Positions 37,403 to 44,821 of a DNA stretch of 64,000 nt are shown in pieces (positions within the stretch are counted from its first letter, which is position 1; each line of letters opens with the position of its first letter). A program made the position numbers and the translations under genes. This DNA comes from ELB16-189 sp018266435 (GTDB lineage: Bacteria; Bacteroidota; Bacteroidia; Cytophagales; Cyclobacteriaceae): assembly GCA_030123525.1 (NCBI GenBank), contig CP126125.1, forward strand, positions 3,038,001 through 3,102,000, written 5' to 3'. The notes below the pieces were generated by a model, which worked only from the letters and a program-made list of their open reading frames with translations, was not told where the DNA came from and ran no database searches.

Positions 37403-37615
37403 CTATTCTATTAAAACCTCTCCCGTAATGCGCAAGTAGAATTGTCCTGTAGAATTGTCTAAGTGTAAGCAGTCAATGAGTTGATCGAAAAAGGGCATTA
37501 ATTTTTTCTCTAAAAAAGCATGAAAAACGCCATAATGAAATGCCGATCCGCCTGCCAAGTCAAAGCCAAGGCCAAGCTCGCCAGAGGCAACCTTGTACAA
37601 ATGATTTCTGTTCAC
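37403..37615 (-). CDS. Small ORF, no recognised family
   Basis: A 70-codon minus-strand ORF with a protein-like composition (L-G-F-D-L-A-G-G-S-A-F-H-Y-G-V-F-H). It may be a small gene or the 3' end of a decayed one, because the neighbouring minus-strand frames also look coding. No motif is recognised. Confidence 0.3.
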   Translation of the reverse strand: MNRNHLYKVASGELGLGFDLAGGSAFHYGVFHAFLEKKLMPFFDQLIDCLHLDNSTGQFYLRITGEVLIE

Positions 37616-37639
37616 TAGGATATGTTTGGCAAAATCAGG

Positions 37640-37819
37640 CTAAATCCAATTCATTAACCAAAGAAAATCAGACCGCAAGGGTTTTCTTTTTAATGGGCCT
37701 AACGTAGGCAGCCGTTCCTGTGACGCAGACTTCTGGATTTGGCGTGCAGAGTATCGGTTTTGCATTTCGATCCAATACAAAGGATCTGTATTAAATTCTC
37801 TGGCAAATTTCATGATCAT
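37640..37819 (-). pseudogene. HigA-like antitoxin C-terminal remnant
   Basis: A 59-codon frame beginning M-I-M-K-F-A-R-E-F-N-T-D-P-L-Y-W-I-E-M-Q. This is close to the HigA C-terminal signature (K-x-F-x-T-x-x-x-F-W-x-x-L-Q) that follows the HTH. The HTH itself is missing: two TAA codons lie just upstream in this frame. The tail (P-L-K-R-K-P-L-R-S-D) is not typical of HigA, and no higB is visible. Upstream DNA to 38118 holds only an unassigned 86-codon ORF at 37791-38051. Confidence 0.35.
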
Positions 37820-38118
37820 TGAAATGGATATCTCTCCTTATTACAGAATGCTTGTGTTTCTGATTGATTTGCCGTAAAAAGAATTGCGCTCGCAAGTCAG
37901 TCGAATTGAGTTTCTTTTTCCATTTATCTAACGACGTCTCCCCTATCAAGAAAATGAATTGCGCGCGTCCCCCAACTCGATCATCAGCCCGATTAGATAA
38001 ATGACCTGCTGAAAAGTTAGGTGCTGACAATTGTAAAATGGCTCCTTGCACTAACCATTATACAACCTTAACCGGTTCCTGTCAATAGTATTTTTTGGAA
38101 CCCGCGTGTTCCACTTGC

Positions 38119-38355
38119 TCAACCTTTAAATAGTTTTTTACCTTTTAGCTTCTTGCCTTGCATCGACACGTTGTTTAGGAACTTAACATATTCCTTCTCA
38201 ACCCTGGCAGCTCTATCTTTTAGTATCTGTTCCAGGAAGGGTTTCAGGGTGCCGTAGCCGGCACGTGTGGCCTCCATCTGCAGCACCAACACAGTTTGGT
38301 TATCCAAGTCGATATTTTTTCTTAGCATCTTAGTCGCTGACGATATAGTTTTCAT
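38119..38355 (-). CDS. Small RHH/antitoxin-like protein
   Basis: A 78-aa protein with the pattern L-D-N-Q-T-V-L-V-L-Q-M-E-A-T-R-A-G-Y-G-T-L-K-P-F-L-E, split here at 20 residues or fewer per motif by function: a strand (T-V-L-V-L-Q), a turn (A-G-Y-G) and a helix (K-P-F-L-E-Q-I-L). This matches small Bacteroidota ribbon-helix-helix-type or antitoxin-like proteins, and the tail is Lys-rich. It is divergent from the tyrosine recombinase, which suggests a role as an accessory or regulator of the element. Function is inference. Confidence 0.45.
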   Translation of the reverse strand: MKTISSATKMLRKNIDLDNQTVLVLQMEATRAGYGTLKPFLEQILKDRAARVEKEYVKFLNNVSMQGKKLKGKKLFKG

Positions 38356-38480
38356 ATCTACTAAAAGATATATAAATGTACAAAGTTTTATTATTAAATA
38401 AACACTTGTTTATAATAATAGATAACGCTATTTTTAGTCCTATTGTTATATTTCGACATGTAGTCTGGTATTCGTATAAA

Positions 38481-39689
38481 ATGAATAAATTGATCAGGCG
38501 ACCCGGCGCCCTAGCACGCACCACCCCACTGGCAACACAGCTGTTGGCAGACTACACCTATTGGTTTGAACGTAAATACAGCAAGAAACCAGGCACCTAT
38601 CTCACCAACGCGAAGTCCTTCCTGAAGACTTACAAAGCGGGGTCCTTGCGTGCACAAATAGCAACCTTCGGCCGGCTAAAAAGTCACACTCTTCGATCGT
38701 TCCTCAAACGGTTCATTGAGTTCCTGGATGAGCGTGGTGTCGATCTGGTGATCAACGATCTCGATAAAAAGCCTCTCCCCCGCTCCAACCCCTACGTCAA
38801 GCTGTTTCTTTTGCACGCCCGAGACCGGCTCAGGGGTGATCTATCGTTGTCCACATATGCGACGGTGCTCAATCATTACTTTGTGACTGTTCGTGAAAAC
38901 CCGCGAAACATTAATAAACAAACCGCTGAATACTTCATATTTTCCCGTGATCTATCAGACTACACCGTTAGATTGTACAAAGCCGTGCTGAAAGCATTTT
39001 GTCGATGGGTTGCCGAGTACCAAACGGTTCCTAATAAAAATCTGAACGGTGATCAACAGAAATTGAAAAAGGTTTTGCTGCTGATCAGTGTACGATCGCT
39101 CAAAGAAATCATTGAGCTTAAGGTTCGATCACACCAAAATCAGTTAAAAAGTTACCACAAAGAATGTTTAACCATGCCACAACGGCGCCAGCTGCTTGCT
39201 TCGTGTGAGTGTCAGCGCGACCGTGCGATCATCTCGCTGATGGCATGGAACGGTTTGCGCACGATCGAAGTCACGCGTCTTTCCATTCACAACTTGCGCC
39301 CTCAGGAAAATAAAATCGAAGTGTGGGGTAAAGGTCGGTCAGCCAAGTCCCGTGAGGCTATCCGACTCTTCAAGGTGCCCAAGGCCGAAGTCACCAAGTA
39401 TGTCCGTGAGACAGGGCTAACCAAGGGAAGATTGTTTGATGGCTTCTCACGTCAGGCCATTGATGCCATGATCAAACGAAGTTTTGAAAAACTGCGGTTG
39501 GGTAGTCGTCACCTGAAATATTCTCCGCATAGCCTTCGGCATACGTCCGGGCAAGTGATGTACGACAAGGGCGTCAAGCTTGAATTCATTCAAAAAACGC
39601 TTCGGCATGCGACAATGGAGAATACTCTGGTGTACGCCCAGCGAGCAATTGACCGGTCGTATTTTAAGACAATGCCACTTAATGTCTAG
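38481..39689 (+). CDS. Tyrosine recombinase/site-specific integrase
   Basis: A 402-aa XerC/D-type recombinase. The SAM-like N-terminal domain (about 15-190) is followed by the catalytic domain: an Arg in N-G-L-R-T-I-E-V, then H-S-L-R (His350, Arg353), the second His in L-R-H-A (376) and the nucleophile Tyr385 in L-V-Y-A. The ATG at 38481 starts the folded region; the 35 upstream in-frame codons are AT-rich and not protein-like. The gene looks more G+C-rich than its neighbours, suggesting transfer. It shows no clear extra alpha-helical insert as in integron IntI and lies 11 kb from the cassette array. Confidence 0.85.
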   Translation: MNKLIRRPGALARTTPLATQLLADYTYWFERKYSKKPGTYLTNAKSFLKTYKAGSLRAQIATFGRLKSHTLRSFLKRFIEFLDERGVDLVINDLDKKPLPRSNPYVKLFLLHARDRLRGDLSLSTYATVLNHYFVTVRENPRNINKQTAEYFIFSRDLSDYTVRLYKAVLKAFCRWVAEYQTVPNKNLNGDQQKLKKVLLLISVRSLKEIIELKVRSHQNQLKSYHKECLTMPQRRQLLASCECQRDRAIISLMAWNGLRTIEVTRLSIHNLRPQENKIEVWGKGRSAKSREAIRLFKVPKAEVTKYVRETGLTKGRLFDGFSRQAIDAMIKRSFEKLRLGSRHLKYSPHSLRHTSGQVMYDKGVKLEFIQKTLRHATMENTLVYAQRAIDRSYFKTMPLNV

Positions 39690-39831
39690 AGATAGAAATC
39701 CAATTCGCCGATTCTCTTACCTGAAGTTGAAAAAATCCCAACACAGGCAAGTGTAATAGTTAAGACTTGATCTGACAGTTGAGCTTTTTAGTTGCCATTC
39801 CTTCTTCACAGGCAAAGGTAGCCACCGCTCC

Positions 39832-39904
39832 AAAAAAGTCAAGGGCTGCGCGAGTGGCAGCGCAAGATCAGCCGCACGTCCAAAGCCACCCTTGACTTTT
39901 TTTT
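39832..39904. terminator. Long inverted repeat with T-runs, terminator-like
   Basis: AAAAAAGTCAAGGG (39832-39845) is exactly complementary to CCCTTGACTTTTTT (39889-39902), followed by more T. The loop holds a smaller hairpin (GCTGCGCG / GGCAGC). It lies 3' of the recombinase and 3' of the IS481 remnant, so it could be a shared terminator or part of the IS481 end. Confidence 0.5.
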
Positions 39905-39951
39905 CGCTCGCGGCTGTTTGTGGCCTGAGAGGAAGAAATGAAAAGGTGTGC

Positions 39952-40283
39952 TCATTCCGGTTGATAGTTTTGATCCACCATTTTAGCAAGTGCAAGTTCT
40001 TTTGAAGCAGTAAAAGTTTCCCACGGGGTTCCGCTATAGCAGTATTTTCCGATATGCGTCCGCTGCTCGTTGTACTCTTTGATCCATACATCAAGGTCCG
40101 CTTGCAACGACTCTAATGATTCATAGAGCTTCTTTCGGAAGGCGATGGCATAAAACTCGTTTTGAATGGTGCGGCGGAAACGCTCGCAAATACCATTACT
40201 CTGATGGCTCTTTACTTTTGTTTTGGAGTGCTCAACGTTCTCAATAGTGAGGTAAAGCTCATACTCATGGTACTCTGGGTAAA
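39952..40283 (-). pseudogene. IS481-family transposase, C-terminal remnant
   Basis: The minus strand is open for about 110 codons ending TGA at 39952-39954 and has no start. It reads Y-H-E-Y-E-L-Y-L-T-I-E-N-V-E-H, S-N-G-I-C-E-R-F-R-R-T-I-Q with the third catalytic Glu, K-K-L-Y-E-S-L-E and E-Y-N-E-Q-R-T-H-I-G-K-Y-C-Y. This is the end of an IS481 rve integrase domain. The N-terminal DNA-binding half and first catalytic Asp are gone. The upstream break coincides with the 3' end of a truncated IS3-family element, so that insertion or a later deletion destroyed it. The IS481 3' non-coding end probably runs to about 39750. Confidence 0.75.
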
Positions 40284-40314
40284 TGGCTGGAAATTTTGAC
40301 AGGTTGTAAATATA

Positions 40315-40477
40315 GATTACTGAATTGAATTTTGCATTGTTGAACTGAAACGGAAACAGGCTCTGCTGAGGAGCAACCTGCCAGGGTTAAGTTCAACCGA
40401 CTGGAATGGTCAAGCCCTGCCTTTTGTGCGGGGCTTTTCTTTTGGATCATTCCAAGAGTTTGTATGCCTAAGAAAAC
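40315..40477 (+). other. Structured repeat module, copy A
   Basis: This module is on the plus strand inside element 1, opposite to its transposase. In order: TTTTGCAT, CGGAAACAGGCTCTGCTG, GAGCAACCTGCCAGG, GACTGGAATGGTCA (40399-40412), a strong G+C hairpin with a T-run (AAGCCCTGC / GCGGGGCTT, terminator-like), GGATCATTCCAAGAG (40444-40458) and ATGCCTAAGAAAAC (40464-40477). The same ordered blocks recur in copy B at 41416-41580 on the minus strand. GGAATGGTC and GATCATTCC are also mutually complementary, so the hairpin is extended by an outer stem. Confidence 0.5.
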
Positions 40478-40478
40478 C

Positions 40479-41344
40479 TTACGCTGCATAGGCCATGGGA
40501 GTTTGATAGCGGAGTGATTGATGGGGTCTTTCATGGTTGTAATCCTCTACCCATTTTGCGGTTACTTCATTGGCTTGTTCAATGGAATAAAACAAGTTGG
40601 CATCCAGCACATCTTCACGATAAGTTTTGTTAAAGCGTTCGATGATGGCATTCTGTTGGGGTTTGCCTTTCTGTATGCGGCTCCATTCGATGTGGTTATT
40701 TTTCATCCACCATTGAAATCGTTTCGATCGAAACTCTGGTCCATTGTCGGTCCGTATTCTTACAGGTTTTCCATGACACTCGATAATACGCTCAAGGGTT
40801 TCGATCACCCTACGGGCCGGTAAGTTAAAATCTGCTTCAATGCCTTTGCATTGCCGGTTGAAGTGATCGATGATGTTCAAGGTGCGAATCCTTCGCCCGT
40901 TGTCCAGCGCGTCACTCATGAAGTCCATGGCCCATTCCTGATTGGCTTTTAGCGGAATAGAGATGGGATTGGCCGGGTTGTCCTTAATGCGTCTGCGTAG
41001 CTTTTTACTTAACGAGAACCCTTCTCGCTCATAGACTCTGCGAATTTTACTATCGCCTAAGCCCGGATGTTTCTTCTGTACCAGTTTAATCACTTTCGTT
41101 CTTCCTTTACGGCTGCTGCCAATAACTTCTTCAATCGCTTTTTTTACTACGGCATCTTTGGTGGGCATTCGCTTTTGGTAATACTTTTTCGTTCGCGAGC
41201 ACCCCACCACCTTACACGCCTGAGCATGGCTCATCTGGTGGTACTCTGCCAGATACTCCAAGCCGTGTTCTTTTTGATCAGGCGTTAGAATTTTTTTGTC
41301 AGCAAATCCTTTATGGCATCGATCTCCAAACTCTGGTTGGCCAC
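40479..41344 (-). pseudogene. IS3-family transposase OrfB with orfA remnant
   Basis: OrfB has the DDE integrase fold: W-A-M-D-F-M-S-D, R-T-D-N-G-P-E-F and N-A-I-I-E-R-F-N with the catalytic Asp, Asp and Glu, ending P-M-A-Y-A-A. The orfA remnant (V-A-N-Q-S-L-E-I-D-A-I-K-D-L) ends TAA at 41285-41287. A run of seven A (plus-strand T at 41291-41297) before it is a typical -1 slippery site joining OrfA to OrfB. Without the start of orfA the normal fusion cannot be made. However, an open frame from ATG at 41429 inside element 2 runs in-frame into orfB. Confidence 0.75.
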
Positions 41345-41381
41345 TGTAAGCTCCCCCTATTTTTGAGCCACTCAAAAGTAT

Positions 41382-41408
41382 AAAACAGCGGTGCTTACGC
41401 TGTTTTTT
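41382..41408. terminator. Terminator-like hairpin inside element 2
   Basis: AAACAGCG and CGCTGTTT pair around GTGCTTA, flanked by A on one side and seven T on the other, so it can work in both directions. It lies between module copy B and the left terminal repeat of element 2. Confidence 0.6.
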
Positions 41409-41415
41409 TGATTGA

Positions 41416-41580
41416 GTTTTTTTAGGCATTCTGCTCTTGGAATGATCCATTGAAAAGAGAGGTTGGTGTTGCCAACACTCTCTTTGACCATTCCAGTCGA
41501 ACAGGATATTCCTAGCAAGTTGCTCTCCAGCAGAACTTGCTTCCGCTTACCTGTTAGATGCAAAAGTACATGAGTCATCT
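41416..41580 (-). other. Structured repeat module, copy B
   Basis: Read on the minus strand the order is TTTTGCAT, GCGGAAGCAAGTTCTGCTG, GAGCAACTTGCTAGG, GACTGGAATGGTCA (plus 41485-41498), a perfect hairpin AAAGAGAG / CTCTCTTT with an inner GTTGG / CCAAC, GGATCATTCCAAGAG (plus 41434-41448) and ATGCCTAAAAAAAC (plus 41416-41429). The conserved outer blocks and variable but paired hairpin arms between copies A and B point to selection on structure. It lies 3' of orfB in the same orientation as the transposase, opposite to copy A in element 1. It could be an IS-borne small RNA or a transcription-control leader. Confidence 0.5.
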
Positions 41581-41586
41581 TGTGTT

Positions 41587-42384
41587 TCAGTTAATAGCTT
41601 CAAGTAAATCTACCGGAGCACGATAATCAAGTGCCTCGTGTGGCCGATGATGGTTATAATCAAGCATCCATTCCTCAATCTTTTCCCGAACTTCTTTTAA
41701 CGAATAGAACACATTAGCATTTAATAATTCTTTGCGGATGCTTCCGTTACACCGTTCAACGTACCCGTTCTGCATAGGCTTACCGGGTTGGATATAGGTC
41801 AGGTTAATCTGATGCTGACGGCACCATTCGTCTAATGTGTGGGAAATGAACTCAGGACCATTATCTACCCGAATCATCTGTGGCAAGCCCCGGAATTCTT
41901 TCAAATATTCCAATGTGCGCACCACGCGTAGCGCAGGAAGTGATAAGTCAGCTTCCATGGCAAGCACTTGCCTGTTGTAATCATCCACTATGTTTAATAA
42001 TCGAAACTTGCGTCCATCCCATAAGCTATCACTCATAAAATCAATCGACCATACCTCATTAATCGCCTTCGGCTGAAATAACGCCTGCTTTACCCGGGCA
42101 GGCAATCGCTTCTTAAATCTTCTGCGAATGTTAAGATGCAATCCCGTGTATACGCGGTAAACCCGCTTGTGATTCCACGTCAACCCTTTACGTCTGATAC
42201 GAAAATAGGATTGCCAGAACCCGATGGCAGGATGCTTGTCTACCAGCCTATGCAATTCATTAATAACAGGTGTATCGTTCCTGGGCTTTGGTTCATACCG
42301 ATAGCTGCTTCTGGGCACGCGGAGTGCTTCACACGCCTGACGTTGGCTCAATCCATGTTCCGATACCATGAATTGAGTCAGCAT
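41587..42384 (-). CDS. IS3-family transposase OrfB (element 2)
   Basis: A 265-aa catalytic subunit with an IS407-type integrase core: W-S-I-D-F-M-S-D, R-V-D-N-G-P-E-F and G-Y-V-E-R-C-N-G carry the DDE residues, and the end is H-R-P-H-E-A-L-D-Y. It is normally made as an OrfAB fusion by -1 slippage near 42408-42414, where orfA reads G-C-A-A-A-A-A-A-G on the minus strand. The frame then continues A-L-T-P-D-E-K-G before the annotated ATG. All expected residues are intact. Confidence 0.88.
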   Translation of the reverse strand: MLTQFMVSEHGLSQRQACEALRVPRSSYRYEPKPRNDTPVINELHRLVDKHPAIGFWQSYFRIRRKGLTWNHKRVYRVYTGLHLNIRRRFKKRLPARVKQALFQPKAINEVWSIDFMSDSLWDGRKFRLLNIVDDYNRQVLAMEADLSLPALRVVRTLEYLKEFRGLPQMIRVDNGPEFISHTLDEWCRQHQINLTYIQPGKPMQNGYVERCNGSIRKELLNANVFYSLKEVREKIEEWMLDYNHHRPHEALDYRAPVDLLEAIN

Positions 42385-42401
42385 ACCTTTTTCATCAGGC
42401 G

Positions 42402-42668
42402 TTAAAGCTTTTTTGCAACGGCATCTTTTAGAGCTTCGTGAACAAGGCTTAAGTTGGCAAACATGCGCTTGAGCCGCGAATTTTCCTCTTCCAACTCTTT
42501 CATCCTTTTAACATCGCTAACCTCCATACCTCCGTAGCGTTGGCGCCACTTGTAGAAGGATGCTGTGGTGATACCTAACTCCCGGCAGATGTCTTCCGCC
42601 TTGCGGCCTGCCTCATGATCCTGGATCGCTTTTACGATCTGTGTCTCTGTAAATTTTGACTTTTTCAT
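42402..42668 (-). CDS. IS3-family transposase OrfA (element 2)
   Basis: An 88-aa helix-turn-helix protein starting K-K-S-K-F-T-E-T-Q-I-V-K-A-I and containing Y-K-W-R-Q-R-Y-G-G-M-E-V-S-D, a typical IS407-group OrfA, with a leucine zipper tail (L-E-E-E-N-S-R-L-K-R-M). It binds the terminal repeats. The poly-A stretch at its 3' end is the likely frameshift site to orfB. Confidence 0.88.
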   Translation of the reverse strand: MKKSKFTETQIVKAIQDHEAGRKAEDICRELGITTASFYKWRQRYGGMEVSDVKRMKELEEENSRLKRMFANLSLVHEALKDAVAKKL

Positions 42669-42736
42669 ATTTAACCATTTTAAAGTTGATATTTATTTGT
42701 CAACTTTCAAATGGCCCAACTTTGGGGGAGCTTACA

Positions 42737-42883
42737 GTTGTACGATTTCTTTCTGAACGGCACAGGGAAAAGTCTTATCCATGTTCCATCTTCTCTAAAT
42801 CCAGCAGTACACACCAACTCATCGTACTTCGCTGAAAGCGTTGGATACGTTTTTACGGCTATTAAAACTTTAGTTAGCGCCAT
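42737..42883 (-). pseudogene. DUF488-partner gene, truncated by IS element 2
   Basis: It starts at ATG 42883, 2 bp after the DUF488 gene, and reads M-A-L-T-K-V-L-I-A-V-K-T-Y-P then Y-D-E-L-V-C-T-A-G-F-R-E-D-G-T-W-I-R-L and P-V-P-F-R-K-K-S-Y-N. It then runs into the terminal repeat of IS element 2 at 42736. This N-terminus is that of an uncharacterised protein I recall as a neighbour of DUF488 genes. About 49 codons remain and the rest is absent on the other side of the IS cluster. A downstream TAA inside the IS would end a short fused peptide. Confidence 0.7.
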
Positions 42884-42885
42884 CC

Positions 42886-43770
42886 TTAAATATGTTCTAC
42901 TTCATACTCAAAACCCGGAAGGGTTTCAATGGCTTCGGCCAAATGCTTCCGATGGCACTGGCAAATGTTGGCTTCAAAACACGTAAGCGCAATTCGTTTA
43001 TTGTCCTTCAATAAATTTAATATCTCCGTTTGTGCGTTCGTTGTCTTGGCTAAGTTTTGTTTACGATATACTGCAAAGAGTTTATCGTAATCGGCTTGGG
43101 TATTTAATTCCTGTCGTTGTTCGGATTGGATGCCCACTTCCGGTACGTGGACGTATTTTATACCCAAACTCTCGCAATATCTTTTCAGTTGACTTTTGCT
43201 AAAGCCGTATTTCATACTCAGCGGATTGTTCCTCACATCCACTAACACTTTCACATCATTCTTCAACAGTCGCACTAAGTACTCTTCCAACGAAATACCT
43301 TCATAGCCAATCGTAAACAAAACAGTTTTAGTACTGCTAGGCTTCGCGGTCTCTACTTTCTTTAATTCGTCTTCATTTAAAATTTCTGCGGCTACTTCAC
43401 TCTTAGTTGCGTAGAACGGATAGTTAATGTAGGTGTGCTTCATCAGTGTATTTGCACTCATACGTCCGTATTCCGCCTTTACTTGTTGTAAGTGTTTTAG
43501 GTCATCGGGCTTTACCAGTTTCAGGTAATCAGTCTTATCCAGTTTGGCAAAATGCTTTTTGGACTCTTCCAACAGACCTTTAGCCGCCATCGTGGTTAAG
43601 TCGGCATTGGCAGAATAGGAATAGCAGCCAAATTTGTATGGTACAAAGTCGTACTCACGTTTTTGTTGTTTCAGGGTGAACAGGAACAGCAACTTTTGAA
43701 GGCGGATTTTATCCAACTGTCCGTCAAAGAGTTGCAAAAGGGCCAGGATTATTTTACGTCTATAAAACAC
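42886..43770 (-). CDS. DUF488 protein with N-terminal accessory domain
   Basis: A 294-aa protein. The C-terminal half is DUF488: F-T-I-G-Y-E-G-I-S-L-E-E-Y near 152, V-D-V-R-N-N-P-L-S-M near 177, K-Y-V-H-V-P-E-V-G-I, and a C-x-C-H-R segment (C-Q-C-H-R-K) near 275. The first 135 residues (K-I-R-L-Q-K-L-L-F-L-F and F-V-P-Y-K-F-G-C-Y-S) resemble a Panacea/SocA-like antitoxin-type domain rather than standard DUF488. DUF488 genes often sit near restriction systems, as here, but their activity is unresolved. Its partner gene downstream is cut by an IS element. Confidence 0.75.
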   Translation of the reverse strand: MFYRRKIILALLQLFDGQLDKIRLQKLLFLFTLKQQKREYDFVPYKFGCYSYSANADLTTMAAKGLLEESKKHFAKLDKTDYLKLVKPDDLKHLQQVKAEYGRMSANTLMKHTYINYPFYATKSEVAAEILNEDELKKVETAKPSSTKTVLFTIGYEGISLEEYLVRLLKNDVKVLVDVRNNPLSMKYGFSKSQLKRYCESLGIKYVHVPEVGIQSEQRQELNTQADYDKLFAVYRKQNLAKTTNAQTEILNLLKDNKRIALTCFEANICQCHRKHLAEAIETLPGFEYEVEHI

Positions 43771-43894
43771 ATTACAAAACTAACGCTTTTTGAAAGGGAT
43801 TCAAGCCTATTTGTGTCACGGTTTGGATTTTAAGTGGGGTACAAACTGTACCCTCGTTGATTGGTAATTGAACCGTAGACAAGTTGGCGACAGT

Positions 43895-44242
43895 TCAACC
43901 CCAAAAGCAGTGATGGACATCTTCATCCACCGGCTTTAAGAAATCTTCTAGTTTTTTTACGGTTGGTTTGGGTGAATACGAATGCCACTTCAAATCCTGA
44001 CGCATCCAGAAAACTTTCCAGTGATTTTTGGCTTTGATAAAAGTTGTTTTGGCAATGGGATGTTCCCGGATGATAGAGGGATTATCCCACTGCGGGCGGA
44101 TTTCTAAAACATACACACTTTGGTCTTCAATCTTGTAACCAAGATCAAGCTTGGGTCGAATGTGAACAGGTGGCCTTCGTTTCTCCACGAAGTTTTCCAT
44201 TACCTCAATGATGTCGAGCGTTTTTAGGGAGTCGATGGGCAT
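43895..44242 (-). CDS. DUF3024 family protein
   Basis: A 115-aa protein starting M-P-I-D-S-L-K-T-L-D. It has H-I-R-P-K-L-D-L-G-Y near 30, V-L-E-I-R-P-Q-W and K-V-F-W-M-R-Q-D-L-K-W-H-S-Y near 85, the DUF3024 signature. The in-frame upstream extension into the preceding gene is rejected, since ATG 44242 lies 2 bp after that stop. It belongs to the tail of the type I restriction operon. A nucleic-acid-related role is possible but not shown. Confidence 0.75.
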   Translation of the reverse strand: MPIDSLKTLDIIEVMENFVEKRRPPVHIRPKLDLGYKIEDQSVYVLEIRPQWDNPSIIREHPIAKTTFIKAKNHWKVFWMRQDLKWHSYSPKPTVKKLEDFLKPVDEDVHHCFWG

Positions 44243-44244
44243 GG

Positions 44245-44820
44245 TTAAAAAATAATGGATAGAATTCCAAGAATTACAGCTACGATAGTGGCTATCCATG
44301 TTATGGTCTTCATCTCCTGATGCTTAACATCTTCGGCTGTTCTATATCTATTCTCTCTGAATGCATTTAAGTGGTGAGTGGGGATAATCAGCCGATCAGC
44401 GTAAGCAAAGATAAATTCACGGGTGCGTTCATCGGGAAACCGGAAGTGTGTGTAGCGAATTTTAACTGACTTTAGCTCGCCAGCAAAATTTGGAGTGTTA
44501 CTCATGTACCCGTGTGCTACGCGCCCATGAGCAAAGTATCCTGAAATGGCGTAGCCCTGTTCTTCAAGGTACTTGAGGAAATTCAGAATGTAAAGAACGC
44601 CTTTTGTTTGTTCGAACGCGGTTTCATTTAGTTTATCATCATCTGGAATTACCAACTCAACTTTAACCGGATGTTCATTGCTTAACGGAGTGTTTTCCGT
44701 GTTATCAATTTTCAGGTTAAGACCGGGAATATTGTTGCAAAGGAGTGCGGCAATCGAAGTCTGCTCAGAGCTACAAATTTCATCTATAATTTTCTTCTCT
44801 AATTCTCCTGTTGTACGCAT
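44245..44820 (-). CDS. Unknown protein with C-terminal membrane anchor
   Basis: A 191-aa protein with a soluble mixed alpha/beta body (A-I-S-G-Y-F-A-H-G-R-V-A-H-G-Y-M near residue 93, V-K-I-R-Y-T-H-F-R-F near 120) and a single transmembrane helix at the very end (T-I-T-W-I-A-T-I-V-A-V). That is a tail-anchored layout. It starts 1 bp after hsdS and ends 2 bp before the DUF3024 gene, so it is tightly coupled to the restriction operon. No family is recognised; a modulatory or envelope-linked role is only positional inference. Confidence 0.55.
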   Translation of the reverse strand: MRTTGELEKKIIDEICSSEQTSIAALLCNNIPGLNLKIDNTENTPLSNEHPVKVELVIPDDDKLNETAFEQTKGVLYILNFLKYLEEQGYAISGYFAHGRVAHGYMSNTPNFAGELKSVKIRYTHFRFPDERTREFIFAYADRLIIPTHHLNAFRENRYRTAEDVKHQEMKTITWIATIVAVILGILSIIF

Positions 44821-44821
44821 A

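Larger units (their letters stand above)
40284..41344 (-). mobile_element. IS3-family element 1, 5'-truncated
   Basis: This holds a complete orfB, the last 19 codons of orfA and about 195 bp 3' of orfB. The 3' terminus is placed at TGGCTGGAAATTTTGACAGG (from 40284), where the IS481 frame breaks off. On the other side orfA is cut exactly at the terminal repeat of element 2 (41345). The missing 5' part of orfA is not found on the far side of element 2, so a deletion accompanied or followed the second insertion. The element cannot move on its own ends. Confidence 0.65.
41345..42736 (-). mobile_element. IS3-family element 2 (IS407-type), apparently complete
   Basis: A 1392-bp element. Its ends are inverted repeats: TGTAAGCTCCCCC at 41345-41357 and its exact complement at 42724-42736, with similarity extending inward (TTGaGCCA against TTGgGCCA, then AAAGT). 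It contains orfA and orfB with a -1 frameshift. The flanks do not match (CCAC left, GTTG right), so no target duplication is seen, as expected if a deletion removed one flank. About 240 bp lie between orfB and the left end, unusually long for IS3. They hold copy B of the structured module and a terminator. Confidence 0.8.

Noticed and set aside
37791..38051. 86-codon minus-strand ORF between the HigA-like remnant and the RHH-like gene
   Set aside because: No family, motif or clear start; it overlaps the HigA-like fragment in another frame. Mentioned only as unassigned sequence.
38481..39689. Tyrosine recombinase as the integron integrase (IntI) of the cassette array
   Set aside because: It lies 11 kb from the array beyond a restriction operon and IS cluster, has no attI-like boxes beside it, and lacks a recognisable IntI-specific helical insert; it reads as a generic Xer-type recombinase.
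39717..40094. 125-codon minus-strand ORF over the IS481 3' end
   Set aside because: It is in a different frame from the clear IS481 transposase and crosses the terminator-like repeat; low-complexity appearance.
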